Shown: positions 1 through 9,048 of the stretch, piece after piece
Layout of the letters: every line of letters starts with the position of its first letter
Numbering within the stretch: the stretch's first letter is position 1
Source: CBDEFX01 sp965237635
GTDB lineage: Bacteria > Chloroflexota > Dehalococcoidia > Lucifugimonadales > CAUZJF01
Direction of reading: 5' to 3'
Assembly (NCBI GenBank): GCA_965237635.1
Contig: CBDEFX010000001.1
Coordinates: 186,001 to 250,000 of the forward strand
DNA length: 64,000 nt
Position numbers and translations under genes: made by a program
Notes under the pieces: generated by a model
Databases searched by the model: none
The model's input: only the letters and a program-made list of their open reading frames with translations
Told to the model about the DNA's origin: nothing

Positions 1-115
1 CGAGGACCAACGGCGCTTGATCGCTTTAGACTCTCACATGCGCTCCCGATGCTTGCCGAGACCAGATATAGACGGTAAGCTACGCTGTGCCACTTCAGCC
101 CCTTGGGAGATAACC

Positions 116-1156
116 ATGAAGGCGGTCTATTTCGGAGAGCACGGCGGGACCGAGGTCCTTACCTATGGGGACCGGCCCGAGCCGACCGTCGGGCCCAACG
201 ACGTAAAGGTACGCGTGAGGGCCTGCGGGATCAACCGGGTCGATGTCTTCACCCGCGCTGGGGTCCGGGGGACCCGCCTCAAGCTAGAGGAACCTCACAT
301 CCTGGGCAGCGATGTGGCAGGCGGCGTGGTCGACGTTGGGTCGGAGGTGACCAGGGTCGCGCCCGGCGACCGGGTGGTCGTAAACCCTCGTGTGACATGT
401 GGCCAGTGCAGGTATTGTGTCGACGGCCAAGAGGAGCTGTGCGCCAGGCCGCAGATGGTCGGGTCGACGACCAACGGGGGGTATGCTGAGTTCGTCAAGG
501 TGCCCGCTGTGAATGTGGTGGCGCTACCGGGACCGCTTTCATACGAGGAGGCCGCCTCGCTTCCAACGGTGTTCATCCCCTGCTGGTCGATGCTAATACG
601 TCGGGCAGCCCTCAAACCGTGGGAGACCGTGCTCGTGCTATCGGCGTCGAGCGGCGTCGGCACGGCGGCGATTCAGGTCGCCGGCAGTGTCATAGGTGCC
701 AGGGTGATCGCAACCACCAGCACGGACGAGAAGGCGGCGAAAGCCACTGAACTTGGTGCCGATGAAGTGGTCAACTACACCAGCGAAGACATCGGTGAAC
801 GGGTCAAGGAGTTGACTGGAGGGCGTGGCGTCGACGTGGTGGTAGACCACGTCGGGGCCGAGTTCTGGCCGGCAGCCTCAGCCGCGCTCGCGCCCGGAGG
901 CCGGTACTGCATATGCGGCGTGACTACGGGCTATCGAGCAGAGCTGCAGATGGGGTCGCTCTTCTTGCGAAACCAGACGGTCCTTGGCGTGTACATGGGG
1001 CGTACGGCAGACCTGCAGCAGATCGTCGACCTGGCGGGTAGAGGGACGGTCCACGGTGTCGTCCACCAAACCTTCCCCCTTGAGAACGCCGCCAAGGCAC
1101 ACGAGGCGATGGAGGGGCGGGGCTTCTTCGGGAAGCTGGTCTTAACAGTGGCCTGA
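116..1156 (+). CDS. Zinc-type alcohol dehydrogenase / quinone oxidoreductase (MDR family)
   Basis: The 346-residue protein is a medium-chain dehydrogenase/reductase that would reduce or oxidise a small carbonyl, alcohol or quinone with NAD(P)H. Cys95, Cys98, Cys101 and Cys109 form the structural zinc lobe. A Rossmann glycine motif (SASSGVGTAA) lies near residues 174-183. The usual catalytic-zinc pair after the conserved LG is replaced by Ser-Asp (LGSDVAG), so a catalytic zinc is doubtful and a quinone-reductase-like activity is more likely. I chose the ATG at 116 because GGGAG precedes it and the family homology starts there; an in-frame upstream extension to position 17 has no family sequence. 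The substrate cannot be read from the sequence. Confidence 0.85.
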   Translation: MKAVYFGEHGGTEVLTYGDRPEPTVGPNDVKVRVRACGINRVDVFTRAGVRGTRLKLEEPHILGSDVAGGVVDVGSEVTRVAPGDRVVVNPRVTCGQCRYCVDGQEELCARPQMVGSTTNGGYAEFVKVPAVNVVALPGPLSYEEAASLPTVFIPCWSMLIRRAALKPWETVLVLSASSGVGTAAIQVAGSVIGARVIATTSTDEKAAKATELGADEVVNYTSEDIGERVKELTGGRGVDVVVDHVGAEFWPAASAALAPGGRYCICGVTTGYRAELQMGSLFLRNQTVLGVYMGRTADLQQIVDLAGRGTVHGVVHQTFPLENAAKAHEAMEGRGFFGKLVLTVA

Positions 1157-1236
1157 GGGCTTAAGGGAAGTCACCCCCACTCTAACTCTCCCCCGTCGAG
1201 GGGAAGAGGAAAGAAGCGCTCGATTTGGGCTGGCCG

Positions 1237-1369
1237 TGTCATTCTGAGGGAGTCCCGATGCCGAATCGGGACGACTGAAGAATCTAGGCGTTTATCGTGC
1301 GAGTGCCTATCTGGGGGGGCACAAGTCTAGATTCTGAACCCCGATGCGGCATCGGGGTTCAGAATGACA
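1237..1369. repeat. Inverted-repeat (MITE-like) intergenic element
   Basis: The unit opens with TGTCATTCTGA and closes with TCAGAATGACA. Each arm carries a GC-rich palindrome of the type CCCGATGCNGNATCGGG (1252-1272 and 1337-1359), and the arms also share an AATCTAG / TAGATTCT pair. Related palindromes recur in many gaps of this window. The rest of the 1157-1421 gap shows no gene. Confidence 0.7.
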
Positions 1370-1421
1370 TTTGCGCGGCGGCAGGGCAGGTCCAAAACGA
1401 GGGAATGTAGGTCTCTCTGAA

Positions 1422-2033
1422 CTACTTCTTACGCCCCCGCTTGCCGGAGTCCAGGGCCTTGTGCAAAAACGCCTTGACAACGTGGACTGGCACCGCCATC
1501 GCTACCTGCGGCCCGGATATCATGGTGTTGATGCCGACGAGCCTCCCCTGCGCATCCATCATCGGCCCTCCGGAGTTGCCGGGTCTCAAACGAAGGCTCG
1601 CAACGACCCACTCCCGTCCCGCCTGGGGCGACTCGGCGACCTCCGGGCCGACCCCTATGACGACCCCGGCCGTGGTCGCGCCCGAGACGCCCCACGGATG
1701 TCCCATTGCCAGCACGAGATTCCCCGGCTGCAGGAGCCTTGAATCGCCCAGGCCGATCGTCGGAAGCCGGTCCGCTTCCACCGAGACGGCGGCGAGGTCC
1801 AGGCCGCTATCGTGCGCCAGCACGCGGCCCGGCAGCTCTCGGCCGTCCGGCAGGCTTACCTTGAGCGAGCGGCTTCCGACAACGTGGGCGTTGGTAAGGA
1901 CGAGCCCGTCGGAGTGCCAAACGCTTCCTGCGCCCGCGCCATGACCCCCATTGCGAATCTGGACGAGGCTCTGGCGCACGCCCTCCGCCACATCGGCCAT
2001 CTCGGCGCTCAGCTCTTGTAATGCATTGGGCAC
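1422..2033 (-). CDS. Trypsin-like serine protease, HtrA-type catalytic domain without PDZ
   Basis: This 203-residue protein is a compact chymotrypsin-fold protease. The triad is His50 (TNAHVV), Asp79 (SGLDLAAV) and Ser154 (PGNSGGPM). It has no PDZ domain, no signal peptide and no membrane segment, which is unusual because DegP/HtrA relatives normally act outside the cytoplasm. It follows the PDZ-bearing paralogue at 2045-2938 by 11 bases on the same strand, so the two are probably co-transcribed. The C-terminus is short and basic (GKRGRKK). Protease fold: confident. Location and substrates: unknown. Confidence 0.85.
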   Translation of the reverse strand: MPNALQELSAEMADVAEGVRQSLVQIRNGGHGAGAGSVWHSDGLVLTNAHVVGSRSLKVSLPDGRELPGRVLAHDSGLDLAAVSVEADRLPTIGLGDSRLLQPGNLVLAMGHPWGVSGATTAGVVIGVGPEVAESPQAGREWVVASLRLRPGNSGGPMMDAQGRLVGINTMISGPQVAMAVPVHVVKAFLHKALDSGKRGRKK

Positions 2034-2044
2034 CTTCGCCTCCG

Positions 2045-2938
2045 CTATTCCCGCTCGCCGATTTCCACGCCCAGTTCCTGTAGCTGCCCCGCGCGCACGA
2101 GTCGTATGGTCGGCTTTGTCCCGACGGAATCACCACTTAAGTAACTCAGCAGATCGTCCAGATGCCGGACGGCGTTCCCGTCCAGGGTCACGATCGTATC
2201 TCCAAGCAACAGTCCGCTCTTTTCGGCGGGACTTTTCGGCTCTACAGAGACCAGCAGCAGCCCCGTTTCTTGATCGAGTTTTGGCTCGAGGCCTTCGGGC
2301 AGTCGCACGACCTGAGCGCCGATGCCCAGGTAGCCGCGGCGGACATGGCCGTGGGCCAGGAGCGTCTCAACGACGCTGCGGACCGTGGGCGTCGGCAGCG
2401 ATACGGTGACGCCGCGTAGCAATGCGGAGGAGTTGAGTCCGAGAACGTCGCCAGAGGCGTCGACCAGCGGCCCGCCGGAGAACCCAGGATACATAGTCAC
2501 GTCGGTCTGCAGGTATCGGTCGATCCGACCTCCGGCCCGCGTTTGCCAGCTCTGGCCGAGCGCGCTCACGATTCCCAGCGTTGCCTGGACGGTCTTCCCT
2601 GGCCGACCGAGGGCCAGCGCAATATTGCCGACGCGCACGTCGTCGGGCTCAGTCCATCTGGGAGCCGCGAGGCTCGCTCCGTCGGCACGAAGCACTGCCA
2701 GGTCGGTCGTGGGGTCTCGTCCGGCGACGGTCGCTTTCACGGCCTCGCCGTTCGAGAGACCCACGTTGATGTTATCGTCGCGCTCGAGGACGTGGTTTGC
2801 GGTCACGACGACGTCGCTAGACCAGGCGGTCCCGGTGGCCGGTAGTCGTTCTCGGCCTTCCACACGCACCACGCCTGGTCCGGCGGCCGCGACCGTCTCC
2901 GCCAACGCGTCCGACAGTTCCGATATAAGCTTCGCCAT
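2045..2938 (-). CDS. HtrA-like serine protease with one PDZ domain
   Basis: This 297-residue protein joins a trypsin-like domain (residues 1 to about 195) to a PDZ domain (about 205-293, YLGIGAQV then SPAEKSGLLLGD). The triad is His49 (TANHVL), Asp79 (DPTTDLAVL) and Ser154 (GFSGGPL). As in its downstream partner, no signal peptide or transmembrane anchor is visible, so both may work in the cytoplasm or use an unrecognised export route. The residue positions of all three catalytic groups nearly match those of the 1422-2033 product, which suggests a tandem duplication followed by loss of PDZ in one copy. The 2939-3057 gap upstream contains the promoter region and nothing else that I recognise. 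Confidence 0.88.
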   Translation of the reverse strand: MAKLISELSDALAETVAAAGPGVVRVEGRERLPATGTAWSSDVVVTANHVLERDDNINVGLSNGEAVKATVAGRDPTTDLAVLRADGASLAAPRWTEPDDVRVGNIALALGRPGKTVQATLGIVSALGQSWQTRAGGRIDRYLQTDVTMYPGFSGGPLVDASGDVLGLNSSALLRGVTVSLPTPTVRSVVETLLAHGHVRRGYLGIGAQVVRLPEGLEPKLDQETGLLLVSVEPKSPAEKSGLLLGDTIVTLDGNAVRHLDDLLSYLSGDSVGTKPTIRLVRAGQLQELGVEIGERE

Positions 2939-3057
2939 TCCTTAGCCTCCTGAGTTCTGCGAAAAGTGTCTTATTGGGCACACTTCAAGTGTATCGAGGC
3001 GAGAAGGCCTGATGAATAGATCGAACGGCTGGGTCGGTACCTGGAAGAACGGTCAGG

Positions 3058-3720
3058 TCAGAAGGTGATCAGACCCATCCGAGTAGCCAGGGTGACGGCC
3101 TCGGTGCGACTTTGGGCGCCCAGCTTGCCGAGGATGGCGTTGACGTGGAACTTGACGGTGTGCTCGCTGATGTCGAGGCGGCCGGCGATGGTCTTGTTGG
3201 GGAGCCCGTCCCCGATCAGACCGAGCACCTCCAACTCACGAGGGGTCAGCACAGCTTGGGTTAAAGGTGGCCTTTCGGAGGCCTGGGGCACAGAAAACGC
3301 TGGCGATAGCTCCGGGTCCAGCACGGCCAGCCCCTGTGAGACCGCAATCAAGGCACCCATCAGGGTTGCAACGTCTACCTCGCGCTGCAACAGGCCGCGG
3401 GCACCGGCGGCCCAGGCCTCGTTGGCGTACGACTCGTCGAGGACCAGCACGACAGCCGGCGTTGCGGACTCTGTCGTTTCGAGGACCTCCAGGACGGCCG
3501 CTGGGTCCCAGCCGAGGTCCCAGAGCACAAGGTCCGCGGAGAACACCCCCGGTTCAAGCGAGGCGTACTCCGAGGCGGCCATCTGACCGACGACCGTGCA
3601 CCCGGGCTGGTCGGCAAGCAAAGCCGCCAGCCCGGCCCGCGCCAGGTGATCGTCTGCCACGACAAGAACACGTAGGTCATCCTCGGGGGGCGGTATCACG
3701 CGACCTCGCTCGCTAGCCAC
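3058..3720 (-). CDS. LuxR/NarL-family response regulator
   Basis: This 220-residue two-domain transcription factor has an N-terminal receiver with the acidic pair Asp23-Asp24 and phospho-acceptor Asp68 (LVLWD). The C-terminal LuxR helix-turn-helix begins at the TPRELEVL motif and contains the recognition-helix sequence SEHTVKFHV. No histidine kinase is adjacent, so its input is unknown. The usual receiver Lys near the end of the domain is not obvious in the LLQREV segment, so phosphorylation may be atypical. The start codon overlaps the end of the upstream DNA glycosylase gene by 8 bases, implying translational coupling. Confidence 0.85.
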   Translation of the reverse strand: MASERGRVIPPPEDDLRVLVVADDHLARAGLAALLADQPGCTVVGQMAASEYASLEPGVFSADLVLWDLGWDPAAVLEVLETTESATPAVVLVLDESYANEAWAAGARGLLQREVDVATLMGALIAVSQGLAVLDPELSPAFSVPQASERPPLTQAVLTPRELEVLGLIGDGLPNKTIAGRLDISEHTVKFHVNAILGKLGAQSRTEAVTLATRMGLITF

Positions 3721-4573
3721 GTCCCTGGAGGCGTCTGTCGTGGAAGAGGTACTGGTTGGCGTAGCCAGCGTATGGGCCGAAGCGTTCCTGTGCCCATATT
3801 CGCACTTTTTCTTGCGAGATTTTGGGCTTGGGGGGACGCCGGCCGTCGAAGTACCACTCCCTGAGAACGCGGTCGACCCAGACGTCGACGGGGAAGGCCT
3901 CCGGCTTGTCGAGGGAGAAGAGAAGCACGCAGTTGGCTACCTTGTCCCCGACCCCGTCGAGTGTGGTGAGAGCTGCCAAAGCCTCTTCGTAGTCGGCCTC
4001 CCGCAGAGTCATCAGGTCGAGCACTCCGTCCGCAATGGCCCTGGCGGTTGTGGCCAGGTACTTGGCCCGGAACCCGAGGCCCAGATCTCGTAGCCGCTGC
4101 TCACCTGCCGTCGCGAGCTCCTTAGGGCTCGGGAACGTGTGCCGAACGTAGTCGTCCATCTCCAGCGGCCGTCCGAAGCTTTTGCAAATATCCTCGACGT
4201 TGCCGCTTATGCGGGGGATATTGGAGGCCGAGGAGCAGATAAAGGATACGAGGCACTCCCACGGGTCCTGCCGGAGGATTCGCATCCCCTTGTACCGGGC
4301 GATGGAGTCTTTGAGCCGCTGATCGGAGGATATCGATGCGTAGATGGCCTCGAGGTCGGCTCCCAGGCCCAGGTAATCCTGCAGCAACGGGCCGATAGTG
4401 CGCTCCTCGTCAGAGGCGCAGGAGAAGTCTATTCCAGCCCGTACTTGGCGTATCTTTACGATGTTACTGAAGACGACGCCGTAGAACCACTCGCCGTCCG
4501 GCCGCCATCGAAACGCCTGTCCGCTCAGAAGGGTGCTTGCCAGGTCAAAAGGCTTGGGAGTGGGGATCAACAA
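3713..4573 (-). CDS. ogg: 8-oxoguanine DNA glycosylase/AP lyase, OGG1-type
   Basis: This 286-residue protein belongs to the HhH-GPD base-excision-repair superfamily and resembles eukaryotic-type OGG1 rather than MutM. The helix-hairpin-helix is LDGVGDKVANC, with catalytic Lys211 inside it, followed by the catalytic Asp230 in FPVDVWVDR. This Lys/Asp pair is the OGG1 signature for bifunctional glycosylase/lyase activity, which removes 8-oxoG opposite C. The N-terminal AlkA/OGG-like domain covers about residues 1-110 (LLSGQAFRW). It overlaps the response-regulator gene downstream by 8 bases. Confidence 0.88.
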   Translation of the reverse strand: MLIPTPKPFDLASTLLSGQAFRWRPDGEWFYGVVFSNIVKIRQVRAGIDFSCASDEERTIGPLLQDYLGLGADLEAIYASISSDQRLKDSIARYKGMRILRQDPWECLVSFICSSASNIPRISGNVEDICKSFGRPLEMDDYVRHTFPSPKELATAGEQRLRDLGLGFRAKYLATTARAIADGVLDLMTLREADYEEALAALTTLDGVGDKVANCVLLFSLDKPEAFPVDVWVDRVLREWYFDGRRPPKPKISQEKVRIWAQERFGPYAGYANQYLFHDRRLQGRG

Positions 4574-4635
4574 AGGTGGGTTCGGGGATAGAGTCTACCA
4601 GCAGCCATGAGATATATCCTTTCCGGCGGTTTGCC

Positions 4636-4692
4636 GGATCACCCTCACCTTAATCCTCTCCCTCAAGGAGAAGAAAGAGGCGAACGGGGCGG
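4636..4692. repeat. Intergenic repeat of the CACCTTAATCCTCTCCC type
   Basis: A short unit with CACCCTCACCTTAATCCTC and a downstream purine-rich arm lies between the glycosylase gene and the gene at 4696. Similar units occur at about 10265-10345, 11512-11603, 29990-30034 and 50947-51046. No coding potential is seen here. Confidence 0.55.
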
Positions 4693-4695
4693 GTT

Positions 4696-6363
4696 TCAAC
4701 TGTCAGGGCCGTCTGAGCGGAGATCTGTGGACATGGGGTTGAACATGCAGCCTTCGACGAAGATCTCGAAGAAGTCGGGCGTTGTCTCAAGCTCGACGTG
4801 CTCAATCTGTCGGGCCATCTTCTCGGCGGCCTGTCGCATGTTGCCCGAGGTCAGCATCAGAGTGGCGCCCTCCAACGCGGCGTTGCCCGCTTTGACCACC
4901 CTGTCGGCCGGGACGTTGGCGATGAAACCGATGTCGACGGCGCTCTTGACGTTGACGTAGTTGGCGAACCCCCCCGCAAGGTAGAGCCTGGCGATGCGGT
5001 CGATCGGAACGCCGTACTTGCGTAGGACGATCCACTGGCCGCAGTAGTTGGCCGACTTCGCCTGGGCCAGCGCGCTGATATCGGACCGGGAGAGCGATAG
5101 GCCCTCGTTTTTGGCGAAGAGGAACTCGTTTGCGCCGTTTGAGAACACACCGAGCTCGTTCATGGTGCCAACCCGGCGCAGCTCCGCGAGCAGGTCCACC
5201 AGCCCGGAGCCACATATGCCCTGGGGCTCCGTATCGCCGATTGTACTGCACTTGACCCCGCGATTCGTAATCTTTACAGCCTCCACGGCGCCGTCATACC
5301 CAGGCATGCCGTATGTGACCGCCCCCCCTTCAAAGGCCGGCCCCGCCGGGCACGAGGCCGCCATCATCCGGTGCCGGTTGCCCACGACCACCTCGGTGTT
5401 TGTACCGACGTCGACGAGCGCGACCACGTCCTCTTCTTCGTCCATGCCTATGGCCAGGAGGTCCGCCGCCACATCCGCTCCGACGTGGCAGCTGATAAGC
5501 GGTCCACTGTACACATTCGCCTGCGGGAATACCCGCAGGCCTAGGTCCTTCGCCGTTACGTTCAGAGCGGTCGTCTCACGCTCACCCCGCTCGAGCTCGT
5601 CCTCTGTTAGCGACTTGTACGGCTTCTCTCCAATGGACTGCACGTCGATGCCGAAGAAGATGTCACGCATGGTGGAGTTGCCGACGACCACCATGTCGTA
5701 GATGCGCCGCCGGTGGAAGCCCAGCTGCTTGCTCATCTCCCCGATCTCGAAGTTAACCGAAGAGAGCATCACCTGCTGAAGCTCGCCTTTGAACGGCCCT
5801 GCGTCATACGAGATCCGGTGCATAATGTCGCTGCCGCCGAACCTCTGAGGGTTCTCGAAAGAGGCCGTGTAGATTACATCTCCGGTCTCGAGGTCGACCA
5901 GATTCAGCACGACGGTCGTGGTCCCGGCGTCGATCGCGACGCCATATATCTGACCTCGGTAGCTGTCGATACGCTGGTCCTGAAAGTAGACGTCGTCGCC
6001 GCGGCGGACGGTCAGTGGCTCCAGCTTGACCTCGCGCTTGATAGAGTCGGTGAGGATCCGGGGCTGGCGCCGAAGCACCGCGAACTCGAGGTCGGCCTCC
6101 GGGTCGACGACCGTCGCCTGACAGGCCAGCCGGTAGCTACCGCGAAGGAACTCCTCTGACGCGCTCGGTGGCGAAAGTGCCTCGATGCCTCGCTTGACCT
6201 CGACGATGCACTCGTGGCACTCGCCGCTCCGACCGCACGAGGTGGGGACCCTCACGCTCAGGCTGTCGGCGTAGTCGAAGATGGTCTTGCCGGCGGCCAG
6301 TTCTAGCCGACGGTTGTCATAGTGGAGGGGGCTCATGAGGACACCAGTCGAGCCGTGGGCCAT
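4696..6363 (-). CDS. ASKHA-domain ferredoxin, corrinoid activation protein (DUF4445/RamA-like)
   Basis: This 555-residue protein has an N-terminal plant-type 2Fe-2S ferredoxin domain (Cys43, Cys49, Cys52 and Cys81) followed by a large actin-like ATPase domain with the signature YGVAIDAGTTT. Proteins of this architecture reductively reactivate the Co(II) corrinoid of methyltransferase systems with ATP (RACo/RamA family). Its place at the downstream end of a minus-strand cluster with a corrinoid protein and methyltransferases fits that role. The C-terminus carries a conserved GCMFNPM motif of the family. The start could also be Met10 (6336), which begins nearer the ferredoxin fold. Confidence 0.87.
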   Translation of the reverse strand: MAHGSTGVLMSPLHYDNRRLELAAGKTIFDYADSLSVRVPTSCGRSGECHECIVEVKRGIEALSPPSASEEFLRGSYRLACQATVVDPEADLEFAVLRRQPRILTDSIKREVKLEPLTVRRGDDVYFQDQRIDSYRGQIYGVAIDAGTTTVVLNLVDLETGDVIYTASFENPQRFGGSDIMHRISYDAGPFKGELQQVMLSSVNFEIGEMSKQLGFHRRRIYDMVVVGNSTMRDIFFGIDVQSIGEKPYKSLTEDELERGERETTALNVTAKDLGLRVFPQANVYSGPLISCHVGADVAADLLAIGMDEEEDVVALVDVGTNTEVVVGNRHRMMAASCPAGPAFEGGAVTYGMPGYDGAVEAVKITNRGVKCSTIGDTEPQGICGSGLVDLLAELRRVGTMNELGVFSNGANEFLFAKNEGLSLSRSDISALAQAKSANYCGQWIVLRKYGVPIDRIARLYLAGGFANYVNVKSAVDIGFIANVPADRVVKAGNAALEGATLMLTSGNMRQAAEKMARQIEHVELETTPDFFEIFVEGCMFNPMSTDLRSDGPDS

Positions 6364-6482
6364 ACAAGCTCTATGTCGGAGCCAGCGAGGCTTCGAGCTG
6401 TAGATGGAGTGCGGCTCGGGGGCATGGGGTTCAACTCTAGCCTACCGTCCAACTTACGCCACGGTGAACGAGAACGGACCGT

Positions 6483-6575
6483 ATCATGCTGAGGTTCGAC
6501 GAAGCATCTGGGGTGGGGATGCACCCCTCCCCAGACCCTTCGTCCCGATGCCGAATCGGGACTCAGGAAGACAAG
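6483..6575. repeat. Intergenic inverted-repeat element
   Basis: The element reads CATGCTGAGG, GAAGCATCTGGGGTGGGG, then CCCCTCCCCAGACCCTTC and the palindrome GTCCCGATGCCGAATCGGG. Close relatives lie at 16572-16656, 19707-19812 (inverted) and 32692-32831. The remainder of the 6364-6622 gap holds nothing recognisable. Confidence 0.65.
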
Positions 6576-6622
6576 TCGGAGGCGATTTTAGAGGCAAAGC
6601 CAGAGGAACTAGAATGGCGCCT

Positions 6623-6865
6623 TCAGACTTCCCACGCGTTGCGATAGTCCAGGTTGTCGCTGCCGGTGCAGATGTACAGCTCGCCGGCGGGAACGGTGCG
6701 GTCCTGGTTGCGGCAGCCGAATTTGGCCGTGCAGCGGTCCTGGACGTTCTTGTAAGGGCACCGCCGCGTCGAGACCTCGGTGACTGTGTCCGACATATCT
6801 TTGAATATATCGTACAAGCGGGTCATGCTGGCCCGATAGCGTTCCTTGTCGACCTGGCCGTGCAC
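6623..6865 (-). CDS. Small cysteine-rich protein of the corrinoid cluster, function unknown
   Basis: This 80-residue protein is not one I recognise. It has four cysteines in its C-terminal half, in RCPYKNVQDRC, FGC and YICTG, a spacing that could bind a metal or an Fe-S centre. The N-terminal half is helical and charged (RASMTRLYDIFKDM). It starts 13 bases after the corrinoid carrier gene stops, on the same strand, and is followed after a repeat by the activation-protein gene. This suggests a partner role in corrinoid methyl transfer or reactivation. The reading frame is well bounded and GC usage matches its neighbours, so I accept it as real. Confidence 0.65.
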   Translation of the reverse strand: MHGQVDKERYRASMTRLYDIFKDMSDTVTEVSTRRCPYKNVQDRCTAKFGCRNQDRTVPAGELYICTGSDNLDYRNAWEV

Positions 6866-6878
6866 TCGTGAGCCTCGC

Positions 6879-7646
6879 TTAGGTCGCTACCGGCTCCGCT
6901 TCGGGCACGCCCTCGATGCCTACCAGATGCTTGGCCATGTCCACACAGGCTATGGCGTTCTCGCCGTATCCATCAGCGCCCATGTCCTCCGCGAACTCCT
7001 GTGTCACCGGCGCGCCACCTACCATAATCCCGACGTCGCCCCTAATACCCTCGTCTTCGAACGCTCGGATGGTCCTTCCCATGTTAGGCATCGTGGTCGT
7101 GAGGAGGGCCGACATGCCGAGGACCTTAGCGCCATGCTCTACGACCGCGTCGATGAACTCCGTCGGCTGGGTGTCGACGCCAAGGTCGTGGACCACAAAG
7201 CCTGCACCTCGCAGCATCATTATGCAGAGGTTCTTGCCGATGTCATGCAGGTCTCCCTTGACCGTGCCCATGATCACGGTGCCTACGGGCTCGACGCCCG
7301 ACGCCGAGAGGATCGGCTCTATGTAGGCCATACCCGCTTTCATAGCCCTCGCCGAGACCAGGACCTCAGGGACGAAGATTATGTTGTCGCGGAACTTGAT
7401 GCCGACGATGGCCATTCCCGCGATCAGCCCGTCGTCCATGATCGTGTTGGCCGTGAAACCGTCTTCGAGCGCCTGTTTCGTCCGCCGGTCTACCTCGTGT
7501 TGGTCACCTTGAATCAGATTATAGGCGATCTCGTGCATCGAGGGGTCGGTGCCTTCGAAAAGCGATCTTATGTGTTTGATCTCGAACGGCTTGGTTACGT
7601 ATTCGAACTCTTTTTCCAAGCCTTCATGGTCTATCGGCATGAGCAC
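6879..7646 (-). CDS. Corrinoid-binding methyltransferase carrier protein (MtaC/MtbC-like)
   Basis: This 255-residue protein has the two-domain architecture of methanogen-type and acetogen-type corrinoid proteins. A helical cap domain spans about residues 35-120, and a Rossmann-like B12-binding domain follows from about 122. The base-on/His-on ligand motif DxHxxG is GDLHDIGKN, with cobalt-ligating His134. The downstream SALLTTTM and GGAPV segments are typical of the cobalamin loop. It would shuttle methyl groups between a substrate-specific methyltransferase and a pterin or thiol acceptor. An IS481 element sits 66 bases upstream and may separate it from its former promoter. Confidence 0.9.
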   Translation of the reverse strand: MLMPIDHEGLEKEFEYVTKPFEIKHIRSLFEGTDPSMHEIAYNLIQGDQHEVDRRTKQALEDGFTANTIMDDGLIAGMAIVGIKFRDNIIFVPEVLVSARAMKAGMAYIEPILSASGVEPVGTVIMGTVKGDLHDIGKNLCIMMLRGAGFVVHDLGVDTQPTEFIDAVVEHGAKVLGMSALLTTTMPNMGRTIRAFEDEGIRGDVGIMVGGAPVTQEFAEDMGADGYGENAIACVDMAKHLVGIEGVPEAEPVAT

Positions 7647-7712
7647 GCTCCATTAGATTCAGCAGGCCGCTGGAAAACCCCTTCGACCATCCCCCTGCCC
7701 CCCTTCCTGGAC

Positions 7713-8998
7713 TGTATAGACCGGGGACATAGCTTACACATGTTCGGGGACATGGTGGACACCATAATAGGCATGACTTCATTACAAGGAGGTGGTCATG
7801 CCATGGAAGGAGATGTCCGTTATGTCTCAGAGGAGAGAGTTCGTGGAGCTGGCGCAGACTGAAGGCACCAACAAAAGGGGCCTTTGCCGTCGCTTCGGGA
7901 TCAGCCCTACGACTGGATACAAGTGGCTTGGGCGTTTCCGTGAAGGGAGCGAGGCAGGCCTGGTCGAGCTGCCGCGGCGGCCTCACTACTCGCCTGCACG
8001 TACCCCATCGCAGGTTGAGCAGGCGGTGCTGTCTGCCCGTGCGGCCCATCCGGCCTGGGGAGCTCGTAAGCTGCAACGGTGGCTTTTGGAGCGCAGGGAT
8101 GTGTTTGAGGCGGACATGCCGGCCCCCAGTACTATCACGGCGATCTTGCGTCGTCATGGCCGCATTGACCCCGCCGAGGGGCCCAAGCACCGTTCCTGGC
8201 AGCGATTTGAACACCAAGCACCCAACGACCTGTGGCAGATGGACTTCAAAGGCCACTTCCCCCTTACCCGAGGACGCTGCCACCCTCTGACTGTTCTGGA
8301 CGATCACTCTCGGTTTGCCTTGGGGCTGCAGGCCTGCGGTAACGAGCAGGGAGAGATGGTGCAACAGCGCCTGACGGCTATCTTCCGGCGCTACGGCCTG
8401 CCCAACACAATGTTGATGGACAATGGCTCCCCGTGGGGCCATGACCAAGACCACCCCTACACACCTTTTACAGTCTGGCTGCTGAGGTTGGGCATCGGAG
8501 TCAGTCATGGACGCCCTTATCACCCTCAGACACAGGGAAAAGATGAGCGCTTCCACCGAACCATGACCGTTGAAGTGCTGCAGGGGAGCAGCTTCACTGA
8601 TCTGGCGCACTGCCAGAGAGCCTTCGACCTGTGGCGGGACATCTACAACTTGGAGCGGCCCCATGACGCCCTTGACCTTGCTACTCCGGCCACCAAGTAC
8701 CAAGTGAGCCAAAGACTGTTTCCCGAGGTCCTTCCACCCTTGGAATACGAACCAACTGACCTGGTACGCCGTGTTCACGACAAAGGTAGGCTCCAGTTGT
8801 TTGGCCGTATCTTCAAGGTGCCTAAGGCCTTCAAGGGCATGCCAGTGGCTATTCGGCCGACAACTGACGATGGAGTCTGGAACGTCTTCTTCGCCACTCA
8901 TCAAATCGCCCAGCTTGACCTCAGGCACGATGCCTAACATACTCAAATGTGTCCACCATGTCTCCGAACACCCGTCCACCATGTGTCCGGTCCATACA
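7713..8998 (+). mobile_element. IS481-family insertion sequence, copy 1 (intact)
   Basis: This 1,286-bp element is bounded by imperfect inverted repeats (left TGTATAGACCGG, right CCGGTCCATACA). It is flanked by a 4-bp duplication, GGAC, at 7709-7712 and 8999-9002. It carries one transposase gene. It separates the corrinoid carrier gene from the upstream methyltransferase gene in the one-carbon cluster. Confidence 0.9.
7798..8937 (+). CDS. IS481-family transposase
   Basis: This 379-residue DDE transposase has an N-terminal helix-turn-helix (GLCRRFGISPTTGYKWL) and an rve-type integrase core. The acidic residues sit in WQMDFKGH, MLMDNGSPWG and GKDERFHRT, so the catalytic triad is complete. The ATG at 7798 is chosen because a strong AAGGAGG lies just upstream. 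The element's second copy (from 20621) differs at a few residues, including one catalytic position. Confidence 0.92.
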   Translation: MPWKEMSVMSQRREFVELAQTEGTNKRGLCRRFGISPTTGYKWLGRFREGSEAGLVELPRRPHYSPARTPSQVEQAVLSARAAHPAWGARKLQRWLLERRDVFEADMPAPSTITAILRRHGRIDPAEGPKHRSWQRFEHQAPNDLWQMDFKGHFPLTRGRCHPLTVLDDHSRFALGLQACGNEQGEMVQQRLTAIFRRYGLPNTMLMDNGSPWGHDQDHPYTPFTVWLLRLGIGVSHGRPYHPQTQGKDERFHRTMTVEVLQGSSFTDLAHCQRAFDLWRDIYNLERPHDALDLATPATKYQVSQRLFPEVLPPLEYEPTDLVRRVHDKGRLQLFGRIFKVPKAFKGMPVAIRPTTDDGVWNVFFATHQIAQLDLRHDA

Positions 8999-9048
8999 GG
9001 ACAGAAAGGGGGGGAAACAAATATCTGAGGGACACCCTCAGAATCCCG

